The position numbers were made by a program, and so were the translations under genes. A stretch of 64,000 nucleotides of DNA from Melanopsichium pennsylvanicum (lineage: Eukaryota > Basidiomycota > Ustilaginomycetes > Ustilaginales). Positions within the stretch are counted from its first letter, which is position 1. Each line of letters begins with the position of its first letter. Positions 42,202 through 52,900 of the stretch are shown in pieces. The notes below the pieces were generated by a model. The model ran no database searches. It was not told where the DNA came from and saw only the letters and a program-made list of their open reading frames with translations. The stretch covers positions 434,001-498,000 of the forward strand of contig OAPG01000014.1 of NCBI GenBank assembly GCA_900208305.1, read 5' to 3'.

Positions 42202-43212
42202 TGTCACGGGAGTGGGTCCCAAGGAAGGGGACTGCGCAGACCAGAGATGTTGAATTGGCTGAGATCCGGTGGGAGAGCATGTCTCGACGGATCTCAGGGA
42301 GATCTGGTGGATATTGGTGGGCTCATGGGATTTAAGGTTAGCGCAGGACCGAGAAGTTGAATCGGACGAAATCCGGTGAGAGAGCAGGTCTCAACGGATC
42401 TCACGGAAATTTGGCGAGTGGCAGTGACTCGCCGGATATCGAAGGTATCGATGGCAAGGGGAGCATCTGCGATGGCGGCAACCAACGCCACGCCGGAACG
42501 ACACGTGGGCCAATCGACGCCCAGGGGGCAACGGAGAGGGAGCACGCGGGCGTGCTCGGAAGCACCCTGCCGAAGGACTAGGGGGCAGTCTTATCGTGCG
42601 GGGGTCCAAGCTCGACGCACGCAGGTCGTACAGTACCGATGGACCTCGCACACGATACATATATATAAATACTCTGTTCCCCGCTATCGGATGAGCGGAA
42701 GCTCATCCACTCTATCTTATATCTCAGTCACACATAGTTATCAGTACGTTGTACTTACCATACTCTTCACACGTCGCACATCGCAATACCATTTATTGCG
42801 ATCCATATAGTCTGTGTCCCCGTCGGTGAACGGAGAACAACGTATAGACGTCGTCGACACCACAATCGACGCTGTAGCACCTCCACTACAGGCGGAACCT
42901 CAACCGCGGGCCTGGCACCACAACCAGTCCCTCATAACTCCACCGACAACAACGGCTGAGGTCTAACCCAGCCATCAGCAGTATCCCGTCGACGTCGTGA
43001 CACTCGCGTCGACCGAATACCCCGTCCGAGCTTGCCGCGTTACCTCTGTACGGAGTGTCACCAGCGGTCAGCCAATATCCGTCGAGAGATCGCCACTCGC
43101 GGGATTCTCTTCGATATCCGTTGAGGCCAAGCTTAACCGCCGGAATTCACTGAAATCCGGCGAGTCGCGCTTTCTCGCGGGAATTCGGATCTCTGGCACG
43201 CGACCGCTGACA
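42202..43212 (+). repeat. A1 3' LTR (A-LTR copy 5)
   Basis: 1,011 bp. The first part carries the A1-specific variants of the 6043-7055 LTR. The second part differs from it at several CpG-type sites and matches A3's 3' LTR instead. The TA run in the TATA region is two bases shorter. Ends CTGACA, then CCTAG. Confidence 0.95.
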
Positions 43213-43217
43213 CCTAG
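43213..43217. repeat. target-site duplication of A1 (right), CCTAG
   Basis: Matches 6038-6042 and closes the whole 37-kb nest. Confidence 0.93.
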
Positions 43218-43364
43218 TACCCTGTACCAAGGCCCTCAATAGTTGCTGTTCCTCACCTACAGCATTTGACAGATCCCCAACCAAGTTTAGCTAGAACTTC
43301 CTATCTTATTGGAGGTCAAATTGAAATCCAATAAATCTAGGAGTTTTATCCGGCTTGATGAACA
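43213..43364 (-). mobile_element. relic element C, first part of its LTR
   Basis: Read on the minus strand from 43364 (TGTT start) it follows the opening of the B LTR: CCGG, AAAAC, TATTGG, TTTCAA, TTGACCTCCAATA against TTGACATCCGCTA. Most B CpGs are lost. The LTR continues on the other side of A1 at 6042-5424, so A1 landed inside it. Confidence 0.65.
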
Positions 43365-44215
43365 TAACCTTCCTGCACCAAGCCACCCAGCATCCTTGTG
43401 CACCGGTGATACAAGACCCTTGGTGCATTCTAACACACCAGTAAAAGGTACCAAGACACATTTGATCACAGATGATCCCTCACTCCCACTCCCACTCCCA
43501 CTCCCAGTTCCAGTCTCAGTGGTTGTTTGTGCTGGCACAAACAGTTGCATATGTTTTGGTGTTGTGAGAAAAAGTTGAGGAGGACAATGAGAATTTGATA
43601 GAGTTTGGAAGGCAAAAGCTTGAGAATACAACAGTTGTGCAAGAGTGATGGATGGTAGCACAGAATCAATGTCAAAAGACAAGATGATTTGAAGCATGTT
43701 GTTGTTCTATTGTTGTTTGCTGTACCTCTCTCCTTCCTATTGTGCGGTGTGAGATGGGATGATAGCAAGCAAACACTTTGGGTCAGATGCAGATGTAGAA
43801 ATGATCTGGGAGGGATGGAGTAAGTTGAGGCATTTGACCATCAATGTTTGAAAGAGTCTATGTGTCTATGCAGAAAAGTCCAATTAGGAGCCAGCCACAA
43901 TACCAGAGGATGCCATCTTGACACCAACACATATACCACTACCACCTTTATGCATAGAGTATGGTTCAGGCAACACATGCTTTCAGGTCACCATCACCAC
44001 TAGTACCTACTTGGAACAGATTGGTAAAAGCACAACATCTTCAGTGTGGGCAATGCAAAGGTTGAGCACCAAGAAACTAATGGCCCCTTTGGCAGGAGCC
44101 TCCATGGAGTGGTCTCCTGAAGGGGTTTGTTCACCTTGGCTTGTTTGCAACCACCAAACATGATTGCTGCTATACTCCACAACACAGTTCAAACACACAT
44201 ACATTAACACACCCC
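43365..44215 (-). pseudogene. decayed host gene relic, 5' portion (unrecognised)
   Basis: Minus-strand protein-like stretches (44210-44007 and 43697-43365) are interrupted by stops, several of them TGA in contexts where CGA is plausible. A (GGGAGT)n-type microsatellite at about 43484-43507 encodes a Gly/Ser run. CpG is very rare and TpG/CpA abundant. The stretch ends exactly where relic LTR C begins (43364). I take it with 4403-5139 as one gene broken by transposons. No family is recognised. Its position beside PIK1 is the only context. Confidence 0.45.
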
Positions 44216-44297
44216 GTGATTAATGGTGTTTGCCTGTCAATAAAAATGTTGTGTTTGTTTTGTCTTGTTAACATTAGCTGAATCATGACACCCATTT

Positions 44298-47200
44298 TTA
44301 CAAGACGCCTTCAGTCAATCGCTGGTACATATCGTACAACCTCGTAAACGCACTACCTGCACTACTCAGGATCAACCTATCCACAAATTCATCCACTTGA
44401 TTTGCACTTAACCCCAACTGAAACCTATCCCTCAAATTGCTCGCCGTCAACTCACCCAAAGCAAAACACGGCAATTTGGACCCATTGGCCATGAGTTCCA
44501 CCAACATGATGATCCTCTCTGCATGCTTCCTCACATCTTTAAATCCTTGCCTCATCAACTGTTTAAACTCTTCAAATTTTTTACTCTCCAAACCACCCAA
44601 AATGTCAATGTACTCCTGAGGCATTTTGAAAGGTGCTGCTTCGAACCCAACACCTCCTGGCGAGATTCCCAACATGAACCCAAAATCAATGTGAATCAAT
44701 CGACCTTGATTGTCGACCAAAATGTTACCGTTATGACGATCCTTGATCTGAAGCAGATAAGAAATGATAGAATACCCCGCCAACGATTCCATAAATTTGT
44801 GTTGTGCCGCTTTGAAACTGGATGAACCACTAGGTCCATATGCAGCCAAAAAGTGATCGTAAAGAGTATACCCACCGCTCGCTTTATCCTCTTCGCTCAT
44901 CCTGCTATACGCTTCCTTCTTAATGCTGTGGACTGAAACCGCATCCGTGATTGTCTCCATTAAACCACTATTCTCACTCGTCACCAAAATGCGGAAATAT
45001 CGAACCCAACATCGGCTTCCCGTGTCGTTCCAAATCCTTCCAAACTCGTTGATCAGTTGAACCGCAAGTTGCTCCTGTCTCAAATCCGCGCCCGTCTTGA
45101 CAATGACACTGAACACATCCCAATTCGTCAAATGACCATAAGGACTGCTCGATCGAATCCGTTGTTTTTTGGCCGCCCATGATTCGCTAAACATTGCTGC
45201 AGATGGATCGTCCTTGTTAACCGCTCGAAGTACCGCTTCTTCTTCATCTTCCGGCATCCCATTTCCACCACCGGTGACAGTGGTGTTGGCGGCAGCAGCA
45301 GCAGCAGCGGTTGGTCTCCTTTTGGATCGAGTTTGAGAAGTAATGTTGCGAGAACCCGCTTTCATTCGTCTCATACGTTCTTCTTCCAGATTCATCATTT
45401 CTTGCATGATCCTTTTTCGGATCGCTTCCGTCTCGGCGTAAACAAGTCGCGAACTTTGACCTGCTCCACCACCTCCGCCCATAACACCCATCTTTAACGT
45501 TCCACCTCCAATTCGGGCACTGCCGGGATCCATGTTCGTTCGAACATGCGTACTGACACCTGCACTGCCTTGTCCAATCTCACTTTTGTCTCCCGCACCT
45601 CCACCTCCACCGCTGGCAGTGGCAGCAGAAGGGGAGAAAGAGGAGGAGGAAGAGTACCAATTGGTAGGGACGATCCAACTACTCCATCCGCCTTGGGTAT
45701 TGGAAGAGAGGTTGGGCCCATAGTTGAGAATGGCTTGTGATTTGGATGCGTTGGTGGATTTGTTGAGTTGCGAGAGCATGATGGCAGCGGTTCGCATTCG
45801 TTGAGCATATTCATCAAGCGAAAACTCTTTCATGGGACGATGACCTGCAGGAATGTCGGAAGGGGTTGCTGCATCCTTGGAAGGGACAGAAGGGGCATGA
45901 GTCCATGCTGCTGTATCGTGCATTCGATTGCGTGAGGCCAGGTCTTCTTCATCGGAATCAGAAGAGCTGGAGGAACGGTGGCCACCGAATCCGGCGAGAT
46001 CACTGCCATACATCTGTTCGGTCAAGTCGACCTCTTCCGCGTCCTCAGGTGGAATCTCTTGTGTCGAGGATCGGGTCGGTTGCGATTCGGTTAGAGCGGA
46101 GGTGCTGTCGTCTTGGTGCTCGAGGGTGGGAGTGAGCGGTTGAGCAGACACTGGTTTGGAAGCGCCGGTCGTCGTCAAATCTGGCTCTTCCGAAAGAAGC
46201 GTTTGAGCACGCTCATTCGCCGCCTCTTGAGCAGCGTTCTCTGGTGGACCAGTGCGGGTGTCTGTGTCATGATCGCTGACGCCTCGCACTTGCTCGTTTG
46301 CAGACTGAACGAACGAATTCCTGCCAGAGGACTGTGCAACCTTTCTGCGCCTGACATCCTCTTGCGTCACCAACCTTCTGAGCGTGTCCCTGTTTTGCCT
46401 TCTGTCGGGATCGAAATCCAAGTCGTTGTTGAGCACTTCAACGTGCAACAAAAAGGGAACTCGATCCGCCGAGTTCAACACGACGGCTTCGCTGGGGTTG
46501 ATCCTGATCACTCTATGATGTCGCTTGAGCTGGCCGTTTGCATCCTTCTCGTCTGCAGTGCACCAGAGAGGGAAACATACGTCTGCTGGCAACTTGTGAT
46601 TCAGAGCTGTCAACTCTGCTCTGAGTGCTGAAAGTCGTGCTGGTTTGGGGAGCAACAAGAGGCGTGCGGAAATGTCCTCGAGTGAGAGCAGGAATTGGGT
46701 TTGCACTTTGCAATAGTTGGATCGAAGGAGAGAGCGACGCGCTTGCGCATTGTAGAGCGTGAGGATGGCTTCGGTCTTGGCTTCCGACTGGTTGAGGGTG
46801 GAGGAGGAGGCGAAGGCGGAGGAGATGGAACCGCGTGTGGTGACGAGGTTGGGGACGGAGCGAGATGAGGCGGCTTGCTGACCGAACGAGGAGAGTTGGC
46901 GATGCTTTGCAGGTGACCAGGGTGAAGGAGAGGTTTTGGTGGGTTGCTTGGTTTTGGTGGAGGTGGACGGGGCGGAAGGGTTGGTATCGTGCGCCTGACC
47001 GAAGACTTCGCCGACAGCAGCCGCAGCTTTGCCTTTGAAGTCATTGAAGCCGGCATTGAAGCCCGCAGCGAAGGTTGCAAAAGGATTGTCGAGTTTCTTG
47101 GAAGAATGAGGTGCAGGCAAGGAACCACCTGAAGTGACTTCTTTGTTAGTGGAAGACGAGGTGTTTGGAGTTGTTGTGGGACGATCTTTTGGCGGTGGAA

Positions 47201-47442
47201 GGGGAGCAGAATCGGATCTGGACATGGATACAGAGGAAGTTGCGTACTTGACCAACGAGCCTGCAAGTGATGTCAAACTGGACTCTTTGGGCTGAGCTTC
47301 TGGAGCAGTGATTGACTGTGTATGTGGTGCGTTTCGAGAAGACATTTCGTTTAGCGAATCGGTGTCGGAGCTGTCGAGTGGGTCTTGTTCATGGCTTGCA
47401 CCGTATACATCCGAGTCGTGTTCGTTGACCTCATCATCATCG

Positions 47443-47476
<34 letters not shown>

Positions 47477-48167
47477 GTTGGTGTTCGGCGTCCGCTTTGG
47501 CATCAGGGAGTGAGTGTTGCATGGCGTTGGGCGGGTGTCTAGCTTGTTCGATGGCAATGGATCCTGTGATGCTGGCCAAATGTGGCATGGCTGGGACGCT
47601 GGCCATGATGGAACCGATGGCCACAATGTTTGGCAGAGGAGTGTGAGGCGAGACCTTGTGGGATCCTAAGCTGGTAGCAGCTACAAGTAGGCGTTGAAGG
47701 CTGTTTTGAAGCAAGTTGGAGTTGGAAGGGCCGGGTGGACTGTGAGTTGCAGCCGCACCAAGGGCGTAAACGGCGTTGGGAGAGGAGAGTGGATCTTGAA
47801 AGAGGATGCGCTGGCACTGGTTGAAGACGCGATGGCAGATGTGGAAGGAGGGAGTGTGAGGGTGGTTGGAGAGGTCGGAGAGAGCCGCCTGAAAGTACCA
47901 TAGCGTTAAAAGGGCGACGTGAACGGACTGATTGCATCTTCTTAGGATGAAGCATTCGAGTGCACGAGATTCGGATGGTTTTGTGATTAGGAGGTGACAT
48001 AACTGTGGCCAGTAGAATTCGACTTGGTCTGAAGGGAAAGCGGATTCGAGTTGGCTGACGAGGTAATAAGTGATGCCAATGTTATCCGAGTAAGTGCGAA
48101 GGTAGGATAGGGCAAGGTGTGGGGAAAAGTAGTCTGAATGGAACAGACGAAGAAGGAGGCTGGCCAT
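44298..48167 (-). CDS. PIK1: PIK1, phosphatidylinositol 4-kinase (type III beta)
   Basis: A single-exon protein of 1,289 residues from the ATG at 48167. An in-frame ATG at 48245 would add 26 residues, but similarity to yeast Pik1 begins with the MASLLLRLF stretch. The N-terminal lipid-kinase-unique helical domain has the Pik1-like SDNIGITYYL near residues 28-37. A long Ser/Thr/acidic linker follows, with a run of 14 Asp at about 232-245. The C-terminal PI3/4-kinase domain has the catalytic loop DRHNGN at 1143-1148 and DFG at 1161-1163. Pik1 makes PI4P at the Golgi (with frequenin/Ncs1-type partners) and in the nucleus, and is essential in yeast. The kinase domain is complete to its C-terminal helices. 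The intergenic region upstream is shared divergently with TRA1. No frameshift or CpG decay is seen although the transposon nest begins about 1 kb beyond its stop. Confidence 0.95.
47431..47476. repeat. (ATC)n trinucleotide repeat in PIK1
   Basis: A nearly pure ATC/GAT array with one interruption (GTC). It encodes the poly-Asp run in the PIK1 linker and is likely to vary in length between strains. Confidence 0.85.
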
Positions 48168-49911
48168 GATTCCAAACGAGCTCGATTCGAAGCGAGAAAG
48201 CCAACACTTTGTGATTATGATACGAGGACGAGGGGCTGCCCTCAATTTGGACTATGATATGGTTGTATGAATGTTGGACGGCATGAAGCGTGGCTGATAG
48301 AATTGTGATGAATTGGACGTAGGGTGAGATCACAATCAGCGCACAAATTGGTATTACATGCCACAGTTGATGAAAGTGAAGCTGGATAGGTGTGGAAGTT
48401 GTGAATTGGTTGAACAGCAAGATACCAGGTAACGAGGCTAATGATGCGATTGAGGACAAGCAAGGAAAAGAGGTGAATGAGAGCAAGTATGCAGGTATAA
48501 ACCAGATTCAAAAGACACTGAAAGGAGATGGAGGTTCGGAAACCGGAGTTTCAACAAAGGGAGAGGATGAAGCCGACATTGTTGATCGTTGGTTATGGCT
48601 TTGATCGCTTTAGTTTGAGTAGTATTCTTATTAATAATTATTCATATAGTGTTACTGTACTAGCTTGAATTCTCAGCCGCCAAATCCAACACTCAAACCC
48701 ACAAATGCACGCATCCACGTACGCACCCACTCACTCTAACCAACCAGCAACGCGCATTCTCCAAACACTGAGACATTTCAATAATCATCAATTGAAACCC
48801 ACTTTGCTTTGAAAATAGTTTTAGTCAATAATTACAGCATAGTATATTAAAATATAACATACAATTTACATTCTATTTTCCAGGGCAAGGCTCTCTTTTT
48901 CTAATTTTTAATTTTTTTAGAAAATGTTAGACCGTAATTGACTGTATACTATCTTGTAATATTCTTTTCAAATTAATTTTACTTTCAAATTACAATTTAC
49001 AGTTGGTTCTGCGCTTGGTTCACGTGACGAAAGGTGTCAAAGGGATACCTGTCAAGCCGGCTGTCCAAATTGGCCAAATTTACCCCCAATTAATTCGCTT
49101 CACCTTTTGGCATCCACCCCCGCCCCCGCTTTGTTTGCTCGTCTTCCATATGGCTATTCACAACTACACCAGCACAATGTAAATAACTTACTCTCTCTAC
49201 CCTGAAATGAATGAAATGTGGTGCTAACATGACAGAATCGCAAGCCGTGCCGTGAGCGAAAGCGGCGTGAATGCTTCTGAAGTCGCAAGGCTATTCATAC
49301 GCATTGGGCGACCAATTGATGTGCTTAAAAGGAATCTAACAAACCTGTTTCATCAAAATTCCTCAAGGTTACTGCAGTAACCGTCGCTCTTGGGCGTGGT
49401 GTCGAAAAGCTGCCCTCTTTGACATCCACCACGCACTTACTTATTCTTCTTCTTCTTTGTGTTCACCTAGCATCATCCACATTCTACACACGCTTTCAGG
49501 CTCATCATCATCATAGTTTAACCTCATCGTAAACCTCATTGCGCCCCCGAGCTACCTATCGGTCAGTCAGCCACCGCAATCACACCCAACCACTTGAATC
49601 CAGCCAAGCTCGCAATTTCTTCCAAACTTCCACAGTGCGAGTTGGTATCCGCTTCCACATGCTCCTCTGAATGTAAAGTACTCTACAATACATCCTGTTT
49701 TCGTGCCGTGTCGACCGTTTCAAACACTAACTTCATCCGCAATTAGTCTACTCTTGGCTTTGCATCCAAAGCACACCAACAACTCTCATGCGCGCATAAT
49801 CTCGTACCGTATCCCATCTGTGCTTCGACTTTACCACTTCACACCATCGCTCGTCTCCTCGATTTGCATCTGCTACCATCAGCTTGCGCTCCATCGCCTG
49901 CACTCCTCACT
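48168..49911. promoter_or_regulatory. divergent promoter region PIK1 / TRA1
   Basis: 1.74 kb between two divergent essential genes. AT-rich around 48630-48980, with a palindromic CACGTGAC (E-box / Cbf1-type site) at 49021-49028 and a short C-rich block near 49117-49130. A long C/T-rich stretch (about 49430-49900) leads into the TRA1 start, like the leader of ATG18. No tRNA or other RNA gene was recognised. The factor binding is inference. Confidence 0.5.
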
Positions 49912-52900
49912 ATGGCGTCCACAGACACCACATCGCGGCGCCCCATGCCAGATGTGGAGCAGCTGGCCATCAAGCTTTCGGACAAGTCGACAGGTATGCA
50001 TCCAACCTGTCACCATATCATCATGCTGTGTTTTGAGCTTCACGTACTCACATATTTCAAGCTCATATTCCTTCTAATCATCTCGTCATCACTGTATCCC
50101 GAATCACATCCTCGCAGACGCAAAGCAAAAACTCGCAACCGCTTTCGAGCTCAAAGAGCTGCTCGACCTCTTTCAGAACCTCGACTATGCTCTCTTTCTC
50201 AAACATGTCGTCCCTGCCTTTGTCGCTTCGCTCAACTCAATTCCATGCAGCTTCATCGCAGACGCACCAGAACAGCGCCTCCGTCATATTCTCCTCGAGA
50301 CCACTCACCGTCTCCCGCAACAAGAGGTTCTCAAGCCGTACGCAGATAGCCTCATGACCGCCATGCTCAACGTCCTCCGTGACGACAACGAGGACAATGC
50401 TGTTTTGGCTCTCAAAGTCATCATCGACCTGCATCGCTCCTTCAAGGCCGTGCTCCAAGACCAGGTACAGCCCTTCCTTGAGCTCGTCAAAACGCTCTAC
50501 ACAAACATGAACAACACCGTCCAACACGCCTTCGAGTCAGATGCTTCTCAACAACAAGCTACCGCAGCTCCAACCGCCACTTTGTCTTCCATCAATGTTT
50601 CTCCCGCGCCACCAGCTACAACCACCAACCACACAGCAGACACCTCCGCATCCACCACGTCAGCAGCAACCGCCGCCTCGACAAATGCCGCTCCACATTC
50701 GGCATCAAATTTATCTGCCACCCCAACCGTCGCCAATGCCACAGATTCGACCAGCACAGCATCCACAGCGGCACCTGCTACCTCGACTCCCACGCCTTCA
50801 GCACCACCCACCTCGACACCCATACCATCCTCGACCACCACCACTCCAGCAACCGCGACGAGCAGCACTGCCACCACCACCACAAAAACTTTACCCAAGT
50901 CTATGTCCAGCTTCAAGGTGTTGACAGAATGCCCAATCGTCATCGTCCTCATCTTTCAGAGCTATCGTTCTGTGGTGCCACAAGCCATCAACGTCTTTGT
51001 GCCCCTCATTATCGAGAGCTGCTTGTCGCTCCAAGCAAAACCCCAGCGCGAGGCCCACGAAGCTGCAAAGGCTAGAGGTGAGATTTTTGTCGGTGTCGCT
51101 CCAGGGATCAAGAACAGGTCTCTGTATACCGACATGATTGTCGCTCAAGTCAAGACCATGTCTTTCCTCGCCTACGTCCTGCGTGGATCCGCGCCCGTCA
51201 TGCGGCCCTTCGCTCAGAAGCTTCCCAAAATCAGCGTACGTCTCCTCAAAGACTGTCCACCCGAGGCTTCGGCCACACGCAAGGAGCTACTAGTAGCAAC
51301 ACGCCACGTGCTATCCACAGAATACCGCGCTCACTTTGTCGGTCAGATCGATACGCTCTTGGACGAACGCGTGCTCATCGGTACCGGCGTCACCTCGCAC
51401 GAGACTCAACGTCCGCTCGCCATCAGCATGCTTGCCGATCTGGTGCATCACGTTCGCCAAGAACTCTCGCCTGCCCAGCTCGTCCGCGTCGTCCACATCC
51501 ACTCGCGGATCCTCCACGACCCCACGCTCGCACCCAGCATTCAGACCATGTGTGTCAAGCTCCTGCTCAACCTCGTAGAAACCATCCTCACCAAGCATCC
51601 GGAAGGCGCTACCCAGACTCTGGCCTCCATTTTGGATGTATTTGTCGAGAAGCTGTCCAGCTTGCATCGCCTCCGATCCGACATGGAGCGCATTCGCCAG
51701 ATCAAGGATCAGTCGGACCAAGCTGCCGCCAACACTGCTGTTGACGCTGTTGCCATTGAGCGAGGCAAACCTATCCAGGCAGCCGCCACCATGCTCGACA
51801 CCGCCGGCGATCCGCTCAAGGATGCACGCTTCCTTTTCCGCAACATCCTCTTCGGCTTCAAAACGCTGATTCCCGTGCTCCGACATCGCAATGCCGCGCA
51901 TCCAGACGGTGCGATGGCGGGCAAGCTACTGGTCGACGGCGTCAAGTGCTGGTCCCTCCACGAGGATCGTGATGGTCGCGAAGAAAAGGAAGTGCTCGAT
52001 CTGTTCACAACTGTCTTTATCGATCTCGAACCTCAAGTGTTCCACGACGTGTTCACCACCCACATGCCGTTTCTCTTCCAAGAGATGCTCAACGCGCCCA
52101 CGCTGCTCGGCATCCCACAGAACTTGCTCAGCAACGATGCCGTCTCGAAACGCTTTGTGGGTATCTTGCTGCGTTTTCTGGTCGACCGTCTCGAGGAGCT
52201 CGGCAAGTCGGACAAGAAGCATGCTTCCATCAGCTTGCGTCTCTTCAAGATGGCATTTATGGCGGTGACCATCTTCCCCGAAGAAAATGAAGTCGTCTTG
52301 CAGCCTCATCTGAGCCATCTCATCATGGAGTCGATGAAGCTCGCAAGCAAAGCGGACGAGCCAACCAACTACTTTCTCCTGCTCAGGGCTCTCTTCCGCA
52401 GCATCGGCGGTGGTCGCTTTGAGTTGCTCTACAAGGATGTGCTGCCGCTACTTCCGGTGCTGCTCGAGAACCTCAACGCGCTCCTCAACGCCGCAGAGCC
52501 AAGTCGCCGTGAGGTCTTTGTCGATCTTTGTCTGACGGTCCCCGTCCGACTCAGTGTCTTGTTGCCCTACCTCGGCTATCTGATGAAGCCATTGGTACTG
52601 GCGTTGCAATCATCGACCGAGCTCGTCAGCCAAGGATTGCGAACCCTCGAGCTCTGCATCGACAACTTGACGCAAGAATTTTTGGATCCCATCATGGCTC
52701 CGTACGCGCAGGACATAATGGCGGCGTTATGGCAGCATCTTCAGCCCTTGCCTCACAACCATCAGCACTCGCACACCACCATGCGCATCCTAGGTAAAAT
52801 GGGTGGACGTAACCGCAAGCTCCTTCAGAACCCGCCAAGACTGTCGTATGTCTCGCACAAGGCTTGCACATTTCCCGTGCATCTGGATGACAAGCCGCAG

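Larger units (their letters stand above)
6038..43217 (+). mobile_element. nested chromovirus cluster (A1 containing B containing A3, with tandem duplication)
   Basis: The outer boundaries are the A-type LTRs at 6043-7055 and 42202-43212, both TG...CA, flanked by the 5-bp duplication CCTAG. Within it, element B interrupts the 3' region of A1 (GCCTC duplication at 13656-13660 and 41933-41937). Element A3 interrupts B in its reverse transcriptase (GTACT duplication at 28950-28954 and 37812-37816). An 11,456-bp segment holding the left half of the nest is present twice in tandem. All three elements lie on the plus strand and belong to the chromodomain-bearing Ty3/gypsy group. Confidence 0.93.

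Noticed and set aside
43484..43507. Short regular repeats considered as CRISPR-like or satellite
   Set aside because: A simple hexanucleotide microsatellite encoding Gly/Ser in the relic. No spacer structure, and the genome is eukaryotic.
48168..48245. Upstream in-frame ATG of PIK1 at 48245
   Set aside because: The extra 26 residues precede the first Pik1-like block and look like leader sequence. The ATG at 48167 starts directly at the conserved segment.
48630..49700. Search for tRNA or other RNA genes in the PIK1/TRA1 intergenic region
   Set aside because: No B-box-like GGTTCGANTCC or cloverleaf was recognised by eye. A tRNAscan run would be decisive.
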